DNA of 5,890 nt from Candidatus Odinarchaeota archaeon (GTDB lineage Archaea > Asgardarchaeota > JAGGXT01). The stretch covers positions 1 through 5,890 of the forward strand of contig JAGGXT010000031.1 of NCBI GenBank assembly GCA_021162905.1, given 5' to 3'. The notes beneath the pieces were generated by a model. That model was not told the DNA's origin. It saw nothing but the letters and a program-made list of their open reading frames with translations, and did no database searches. Position 1 is the first letter of the stretch. Each line of letters opens with the position of its first letter. The position numbers and the translations under genes are program-made. Below, piece by piece: positions 1 through 4,310 of this stretch.

Positions 1-134
1 ACTATATATTTCATTTAAAAATTATCACATATATTTTTTATTTTATTGCTTCCAGGAATAAGAAATTACACACAAGCAAAAGTATCTCAGCATAAATAAT
101 ATAATTGGAAGAACAAAGGAGATTAAAAAGAGAT
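1..134. other. AT-rich non-coding stretch downstream of the GTPase gene
   Basis: No convincing gene is seen here on either strand. The plus-strand frames are broken by frequent stops. The part nearest the GTPase gene carries the probable terminator listed separately. On the minus strand an ATG at 14-12 stays open to the window edge, but only four codons are visible and no good ribosome binding site precedes it. It cannot be called a gene. No tRNA-like or other stable RNA fold was recognised. Confidence 0.6.
104..134 (-). terminator. Probable T-rich archaeal terminator after the GTPase gene
   Basis: Directly after the GTPase stop codon, the minus-strand transcript enters a pyrimidine-rich run. 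It includes a T5 tract (125-129) followed by TCTCC, TTTG and TTCTTCC stretches. Archaeal RNA polymerase commonly stops in such U-rich tracts without needing a hairpin. This would end the three-gene minus-strand cluster. The call rests on composition only, and in a sequence this AT-rich it is weak evidence. Confidence 0.35.
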
Positions 135-713
135 TTAAATACGTAATATATATTTCTCTATCATCAACTTACTTAATTCTATAAAAGCTTCTTTCACATT
201 TTCTCCAGTTTTTGCGCTAGTCTCAAGAAAAATAACTGTCTCACCAAGAAAACTTTCAAGTTCTTCTTTAAGTTTAATTCCATCCTCATAGCTTACGCAG
301 CTAACGTCTCCCTCATCACATAAATCTTTTTTATTTCCAACTAAAACTATAGGTATCTCACCTGTACCTCTTAACATTTCATTAATCCAATCCTTTATGT
401 GTGCATATGTCTCATGTCTTGTTTTATCATAAACAGCTATCGCACCTTTAGCTCCACTATAAAATAATGATCTTACTTCTGAAAATCTTGGCTGTCCAGC
501 AAGATCCCATATCTGTAGTCTACAAATATACCTTTTACCTTTAACTTCTACATCAACATCGTTAACAGCGAAATCTGCACCAATAGTTTCCATGTAAATA
601 GGTTGAAACCCTTTCCCCATATAACGCAATCTTAAACTTGTTTTTCCAACTGCTCCATCGCCAATCAAAACAACCTTATAGACAACAGTTCCAGAGTAAA
701 TATTTTCACTCAA
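135..713 (-). CDS. Ras/Rab-like small GTPase
   Basis: This is a 192-residue small GTP-binding protein of the Ras superfamily, closest in look to Rab/Ras, and probably a GTP-dependent molecular switch. All five G motifs are visible: the P-loop GDGAVGKTS at residues 18-26, the switch I threonine at about 43 in TIGADF, WDLAGQ with the catalytic-type Gln at about 74, NKKD at 127-130, and SAK at 166-168. Length is normal for a single G domain. It has no cysteine in roughly the last 50 residues, so Rab- or Ras-style prenylation is not expected. The start chosen is TTG at 713-711. The longest reading frame opens with GTG at 722, but that GTG sits inside a strong ribosome binding site, GGTGAT (723-718), ideally spaced for the TTG. 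It follows a helicase gene and a longin-like membrane protein gene on the same strand. It also has its own candidate promoter. Its cellular role is not shown by the sequence. Confidence 0.93.
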   Translation of the reverse strand: MSENIYSGTVVYKVVLIGDGAVGKTSLRLRYMGKGFQPIYMETIGADFAVNDVDVEVKGKRYICRLQIWDLAGQPRFSEVRSLFYSGAKGAIAVYDKTRHETYAHIKDWINEMLRGTGEIPIVLVGNKKDLCDEGDVSCVSYEDGIKLKEELESFLGETVIFLETSAKTGENVKEAFIELSKLMIEKYILRI

Positions 714-759
714 GAATATCACCTTTGTACAAATGTAGAAACTTAATTTTAGTATACAT
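706..759 (-). CDS. Possible 17-residue upstream ORF overlapping the GTPase start
   Basis: A short minus-strand frame begins with ATG at 759-757 and encodes MYTKIKFLHLYKGDILE, then stops with TGA at 708-706. It therefore overlaps the TTG start of the GTPase by 8 bases in another frame, an arrangement typical of translational coupling. Its ATG is about 27 bases from the centre of the candidate TATA box at 783-791. That is the spacing expected if the transcript starts at the ATG (leaderless). AAAGGA also lies upstream, but 11 bases from the ATG. A frame this short can easily arise by chance in AT-rich DNA, and no known peptide was recognised. Confidence 0.25.
   Translation of the reverse strand: MYTKIKFLHLYKGDILE
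718..723 (-). promoter_or_regulatory. Ribosome binding site that decides the GTPase start
   Basis: The minus strand reads AAAGGTGAT, a good match to the archaeal 16S rRNA 3' end, which contains the complement of GGTGA. It lies 4-5 bases before TTG at 713-711. The GTG at 722-720 is part of this site, so it is unlikely to be the initiator. No comparable site lies upstream of that GTG. Confidence 0.65.
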
Positions 760-781
760 ATCGTTATTTATCCTTTCAAAG

Positions 782-798
782 TTATATATATTTTTGTT
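782..798 (-). promoter_or_regulatory. Candidate TATA/BRE promoter for the GTPase gene
   Basis: Read on the minus strand, an A-rich BRE-like stretch (ACAAAA) is followed by an alternating TA run (783-791), just after the helicase stop codon. A start 25-27 bases downstream would fall near 760, leaving a short leader before the GTPase ribosome binding site. This suggests the GTPase can be transcribed separately from the helicase. AT richness makes false TATA matches common. Confidence 0.4.
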
Positions 799-3345
799 TT
801 AAACAATTGGCTTAAAAAGAGTAAATAGTTCATGTCTTACCGATATTTTTTCTTTCTCCTTTAAAAGTTTCTCCAGCGCTTCAATAGCTCCCACTTTAAA
901 TAATGGTCTATTATTATTCCCACATTGATAGCTATATGTGCATGCTGGGCATCCGTCAATCCTTTTACATTTGCATGATTTTAAAATTGATAATGAGTTC
1001 TTAATTGCCATATCAAGTCTATTGAAGAGTAGCTTTGATAGCCCACTTCCTCCAGGAGTACCATCATAAATAACTATCATTCCAGAGGTCCCTAATGAGA
1101 TACCACCTATTTCAGAAGAGCCACCACCAGTTAACATAGGGCTACCCTCAATAAGAACATGCTCCACAGCATGAAAAGCTCCTGCTAATAAATCCTCCTC
1201 ACTTAGCAAGCCTTCGGGTAAATCAGGCTTTTTTGCATATTCGTCTACTGTTTTAGTTGGTGATGGCGCAGTAAAGACGAAACCCATTGTGTCAAAGGTA
1301 TATCGTATAGGTTCATCTAAAATTTTAGTTTCAACTTTCTTTTCGGTAAATGTTTCAGTTACCACGTAACCATAGACTTCTTCAGTTATTCTTAATTTTC
1401 CATAAATGACTTCCGTACCAAAAACTGTTTTTCTTTCTTTTATTTCAAGAATTTCTGGAAATGATGCTCTGAGAGCATCTGTCTTATATGGATAGTCTGG
1501 AGGGAGTTTTTCGACAAGAGCATAGCCCTCTTTTCCATTAAACTTGAAATCAATTGATTTATAAAGAGTGCCAGCATGAATATATACAGCTCCGGGATGT
1601 AACTCACGTGCGGCCATTGGCATATTTCTAAAACCCAGGATACGCTTTCCATCTGTTATTTTTACGATATCCCCCACGCCACGTAAATTATATTTTGCTA
1701 GTATCTTTTTTGCTTTTGTGTAAGAGGGATGTAAACGATTTCTTCTTACGATTAAAAGATTCTCTGCAATTAAATTATTGATTATGTCTTTAAAATTCTG
1801 GAATTCATCCTTCTTCAAAGGTGAATCAATAGATGCTGCTAATATTTGATGGTATGCAACCACCTCATTACTTGGATCTACAAATGCAGGATCTATATTT
1901 TTAAAATAATCTTCTGGTTTTTCTAAATAATAAGTACTTATGGGATCATCGTTCCGTAATGCTAATATTGCAATACTTTCTTGTCCTCTTCGCCCAGCTC
2001 TACCAATTCTTTGAATTAATCTGGTTATGCCTATAATTACTGAGACTACAGCATCCAGATCGCCTATATCTACACCTAGCTCCAAGGTAGGTGTAGCTAC
2101 CAGTGCTTTTATTTCACCCCTCTTAAATGCATCCTCAATTCGATGTCTCATTCTTTCTGGAAGTCCAGCCCTATGAACATAACTAATTACAGATAATCGT
2201 CTTAAAATCAAATTAATTAGTTCTGCAGTTTTATGAGAATTAGCAAAAATTAAGACCTTATAGCCATGTTGAGTAAGTAATTTGGCAACTCTGCCTATCA
2301 TCAAATTAGCACTAATTGTTTGTGGGTATAGCATCAAAAAGTGTATTCTTCCTCTCCGACCTCTTTCGCATTCTACTACTGTTACGCTTCTTCCAAATAA
2401 CTGCTCACCAAATTCCTTTGGATTAGCAATGGTGGCTGATGCGCCAATAATTTGAAAATCGCCAGCTATCCTTTCTAATCTCCTTAAAATAAAGTATACA
2501 TTCGAACCAAATGCTCCTTTATATTGATGGATTTCGTCAAGAACTACAAATCTTACGCCGCTTATTATTTTCTTAAATGGATTTCTTTTCATAAGGTGAA
2601 CATGTATCATATCTGGATTTGTAATTAAGATGTCTGGTGGATTTGAAAGAATCTCCTTCCTTTTATAAGAGGGTGTATCACCATCAAATATTTCAAATCG
2701 TATTCCGCTAAATCTTTCTAATTTTTTAAATTTATCAAGCTGATCCCGAGCAAGCGCTTTCGTGGGATATATAAATAAAGCTTTTACGCTGCTAGTAGGA
2801 TAAGCTAATGCACCCCAATCTGGTTTCCCAGTTAATATTTTCTGCGCAATAGGTATTAGAAATGCTTCAGTCTTGCCATTACCTGTAGGCGCAACAATTA
2901 CAGTATTTTCGCCACGTAATATGGTTTTTATTGCCCTTTCTTGAAAAGAAAATAATCTTTCTATTCCAGATGCTTTAAGATATTTTTTTATAGCTGGGTG
3001 TAAATCAAGTTCATCAATAGGTTTACTGAAAACTCCTTCTTGCTCGTCATAGGACTTATAATAAACAAGAGTATAAACTTTATCCATAAGTATTGCTTTT
3101 AATACATCGGGTAATTTTCTCCAGTCAATGTTAGCATACGGTGCTTTTTCGATCTTCTGTTTATCTATCTCTTCTCTATAAACTGATAGGAAATAGTGAT
3201 AAGCATCCATATAATCTCCTGTAAAAAATTTAGGAGTAAAGGCTTCCTTTCCGCACTTATTACAATAAATTCTCCACTTTCCTTTTTCTAAGATTTCAAA
3301 TTTTATTTCTCCATCACAGAATGGACACTTAAGTTTGCTTGGCAT
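799..3345 (-). CDS. COG1205-type (MrfA/Hrq1-like) superfamily 2 helicase with terminal zinc motifs
   Basis: This is an 848-residue ATP-dependent helicase. Visible parts in order are: an N-terminal zinc ribbon (Cys7, Cys10, Cys28, Cys31); a Q-motif-like FSFQ at 132-135; Walker A APTGNGKTE at 152-160; motif Ib-like ITNPDMIH near 241-248; DEIH at 270-273; SAT at 303-305; motif V around 417-428 (TPTLELGVDIG); and motif VI QRIGRAGRRG at 445-454. A middle region has HPGAVYIHAG (583-592). The C-terminal DUF1998/MZB-like domain has HAVEH near 725, DGTPGGSGLS at 761-770 and a cysteine cluster (Cys791, 793, 799, 802, 808) ending in CGNNN. This architecture matches bacterial MrfA/YprA and eukaryotic Hrq1. 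These are 3'-5' DNA helicases, with MrfA linked to mitomycin C damage repair and Hrq1 to crosslink repair. A DNA repair role here is inferred from family. The start is supported by AAGGGG five bases upstream. The gene begins 20 bases after the longin-like gene, implying cotranscription. Confidence 0.93.
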   Translation of the reverse strand: MPSKLKCPFCDGEIKFEILEKGKWRIYCNKCGKEAFTPKFFTGDYMDAYHYFLSVYREEIDKQKIEKAPYANIDWRKLPDVLKAILMDKVYTLVYYKSYDEQEGVFSKPIDELDLHPAIKKYLKASGIERLFSFQERAIKTILRGENTVIVAPTGNGKTEAFLIPIAQKILTGKPDWGALAYPTSSVKALFIYPTKALARDQLDKFKKLERFSGIRFEIFDGDTPSYKRKEILSNPPDILITNPDMIHVHLMKRNPFKKIISGVRFVVLDEIHQYKGAFGSNVYFILRRLERIAGDFQIIGASATIANPKEFGEQLFGRSVTVVECERGRRGRIHFLMLYPQTISANLMIGRVAKLLTQHGYKVLIFANSHKTAELINLILRRLSVISYVHRAGLPERMRHRIEDAFKRGEIKALVATPTLELGVDIGDLDAVVSVIIGITRLIQRIGRAGRRGQESIAILALRNDDPISTYYLEKPEDYFKNIDPAFVDPSNEVVAYHQILAASIDSPLKKDEFQNFKDIINNLIAENLLIVRRNRLHPSYTKAKKILAKYNLRGVGDIVKITDGKRILGFRNMPMAARELHPGAVYIHAGTLYKSIDFKFNGKEGYALVEKLPPDYPYKTDALRASFPEILEIKERKTVFGTEVIYGKLRITEEVYGYVVTETFTEKKVETKILDEPIRYTFDTMGFVFTAPSPTKTVDEYAKKPDLPEGLLSEEDLLAGAFHAVEHVLIEGSPMLTGGGSSEIGGISLGTSGMIVIYDGTPGGSGLSKLLFNRLDMAIKNSLSILKSCKCKRIDGCPACTYSYQCGNNNRPLFKVGAIEALEKLLKEKEKISVRHELFTLFKPIV

Positions 3346-3350
3346 AGCAT

Positions 3351-3356
3351 CCCCTT
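3351..3356 (-). promoter_or_regulatory. Ribosome binding site of the helicase gene
   Basis: AAGGGG on the minus strand lies 5 bases before ATG at 3345-3343. A second ATG at 3350-3348 lies in another frame, abuts the site and ends after about 15 codons. The site thus selects the 3345 start. It sits in the 20-base gap after the longin-like gene, where there is no room for a promoter. Confidence 0.6.
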
Positions 3357-3365
3357 TATATTATT

Positions 3366-4154
3366 TTATTCTAAAGGATATAATTTTGTTAAATCAATGA
3401 TATAACCAGAAACAGCACCGATTATTACCGCAGGACCTATTAAAGTTTGAGAGACAAAGATAAAGTCTTCTAATGTTAGAGTGATCGTTGTTAATCCGAT
3501 CAATGCTGTTGAAAGGAGAATTAATATAGGTATAGTGCTCAATAACCCAGATATAACACCAGTTTTTAGATTTCCTCCTATATATCCACCAACTAAACTA
3601 GCAATGGCGACAGGGAGAAATAACTGAAGAGGAGTAGATGTTATGCTTATCATAGTTATCATTAAATATGTAATGATGAGGCTTAACGACATAGCTGCGG
3701 TAATTGATGCCACTGAAGAAATGATATCCCTACTTCTTATTTTCTTTATTAATAAATTATCTATGTCCTTTGCAAAATCGGAGTATCTCTCCACTCTAGG
3801 ATCTAATGGTTTAAGATGGTTTTTGTATTTTCTTATAAACATATCAATTATCTTATTTACAAGTCTTTCTACTAATATAGGGTTATCTCTCTTATCAGAT
3901 AAAACAGCAGCTAGTATACCAAAATCACTATTATAACCGTAAATTAATGTTCTTCTGGAGGCTAGCTGTATTCTTTGTAATCCATCAAGAAATGTCTGCT
4001 GCGCGAACGTTCTTATAGCCATAAGGAAACCACTAATTAATTGTTCATCCACTTCTGTTTCCTTACTATATTCTCTCTTAAAGATACAAACCCCACTCTC
4101 ATGAATTATATAGATATTCAAAATCATCTTTGATAAGTCCATTAGCTTTTTCAT
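3366..4154 (-). CDS. Longin/roadblock-like domain protein with C-terminal membrane helices
   Basis: This 262-residue protein is of unrecognised specific function. Residues 10-115 have the strand-helix-strand pattern of longin-like folds. Hydrophobic strands (ILNIYIIHESG, then VCIFKREYS) are followed by a helix with LISGFLMAIRTF, then strands around RIQLASRRTLIYGYN and GILAAVLSD, then a helix around 92-113. A charged linker (114-142) leads to about four hydrophobic segments near 144-170, 177-196, 199-224 and 230-254. The second to fourth are glycine-rich (LVGGYIGG, GAVSGYI), resembling small archaeal membrane domains such as DUF5518; that resemblance is weak. There is no signal peptide, so the longin-like part is probably cytosolic. 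Longin and roadblock domains bind or regulate small GTPases, and a Ras-like GTPase lies two genes downstream. AGGA lies 10 bases before ATG 4154, with an in-frame TAG further upstream. The longin assignment is by pattern only; that this is a membrane protein is firm. Confidence 0.85.
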   Translation of the reverse strand: MKKLMDLSKMILNIYIIHESGVCIFKREYSKETEVDEQLISGFLMAIRTFAQQTFLDGLQRIQLASRRTLIYGYNSDFGILAAVLSDKRDNPILVERLVNKIIDMFIRKYKNHLKPLDPRVERYSDFAKDIDNLLIKKIRSRDIISSVASITAAMSLSLIITYLMITMISITSTPLQLFLPVAIASLVGGYIGGNLKTGVISGLLSTIPILILLSTALIGLTTITLTLEDFIFVSQTLIGPAVIIGAVSGYIIDLTKLYPLE

Positions 4155-4164
4155 TTTGATTTTT

Positions 4165-4168
4165 TCCT
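4165..4168 (-). promoter_or_regulatory. Weak ribosome binding site of the longin-like gene
   Basis: AGGA on the minus strand lies 10 bases before ATG 4154. The alternative in-frame ATGs at codons 5 and 10 have no better site. Codon 10 (Met before ILNIYIIHESG) is where a longin domain could also naturally begin, so a shorter protein cannot be excluded. Confidence 0.4.
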
Positions 4169-4250
4169 AACGAATTTATTAACCTATCGTATTCTGTTTT
4201 TATTCTTCAATTGAAAAATAAATTTGTTTAGATAATTAATTATACTTTTC

Positions 4251-4269
4251 AAAAATCTTTTTATTATAA
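4251..4269 (+). promoter_or_regulatory. Candidate TATA/BRE promoter of the secreted-protein gene
   Basis: An A-rich BRE-like AAAAATC is followed by TTTATTATAA (4260-4269). A start site about 26 bases from the TATA centre would fall near 4290, leaving a leader of about 20 bases. That leader contains the GGTG ribosome binding site (4302-4305). The spacing fits archaeal promoters, but the match is not unique in this AT-rich interval. Confidence 0.4.
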
Positions 4270-4301
4270 GCTTACCTAATATTTCCATAAAAACATAAGT
4301 T

Positions 4302-4305
4302 GGTG
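4302..4305 (+). promoter_or_regulatory. Ribosome binding site of the secreted-protein gene
   Basis: GGTG lies 5 bases before ATG 4311 and matches the core of the archaeal anti-Shine-Dalgarno complement. TTG at 4301 and GTG at 4303 lie in other frames, and the GTG frame stops within four codons, so ATG 4311 is the supported start. Confidence 0.5.
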
Positions 4306-4310
4306 TTAAT

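Larger units (their letters stand above)
4155..4310. promoter_or_regulatory. Divergent promoter region between the minus-strand cluster and the secreted-protein gene
   Basis: This 156-base AT-rich interval separates two divergent genes and should contain promoters for both. It includes a perfect 10-base palindrome TTCAATTGAA (4206-4215) and a perfect 12-base palindrome ATAATTAATTAT (4232-4243), which may be regulator sites. The second also reads as a TATA-like element in both directions. On the minus strand it follows the A-rich GAAAAG, which could serve as a BRE for the longin-like gene. Antisense frames through here are artefacts of low GC content. Confidence 0.55.

Noticed and set aside
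1..14. Possible start of another minus-strand gene at ATG 14-12
   Set aside because: Only four codons are visible, the GTGAT upstream is 9 bases away, and the nearest TATA-like run would place transcription too close to or past the ATG.
115..123. Plus-strand AAAGGAGAT resembling a strong ribosome binding site
   Set aside because: No ATG, GTG or TTG follows at a usable distance and no plus-strand frame stays open. It is the reverse of the pyrimidine-rich terminator region.
1440..1652. Minus-strand open frame of 70 codons inside the helicase gene
   Set aside because: It lies in another frame within a conserved helicase region, and its translation shows no recognisable domain.
3343..3350. Alternative ATG at 3350 for the helicase
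   Set aside because: It is out of frame with the helicase, directly abuts the ribosome binding site and stops after about 15 codons.
3643..3936. Plus-strand open frame of 97 codons
   Set aside because: It is the reverse of the longin-like gene. Its apparent hydrophobicity mirrors the membrane-helix codons of the real gene, and it has no supporting ribosome binding site or family match.
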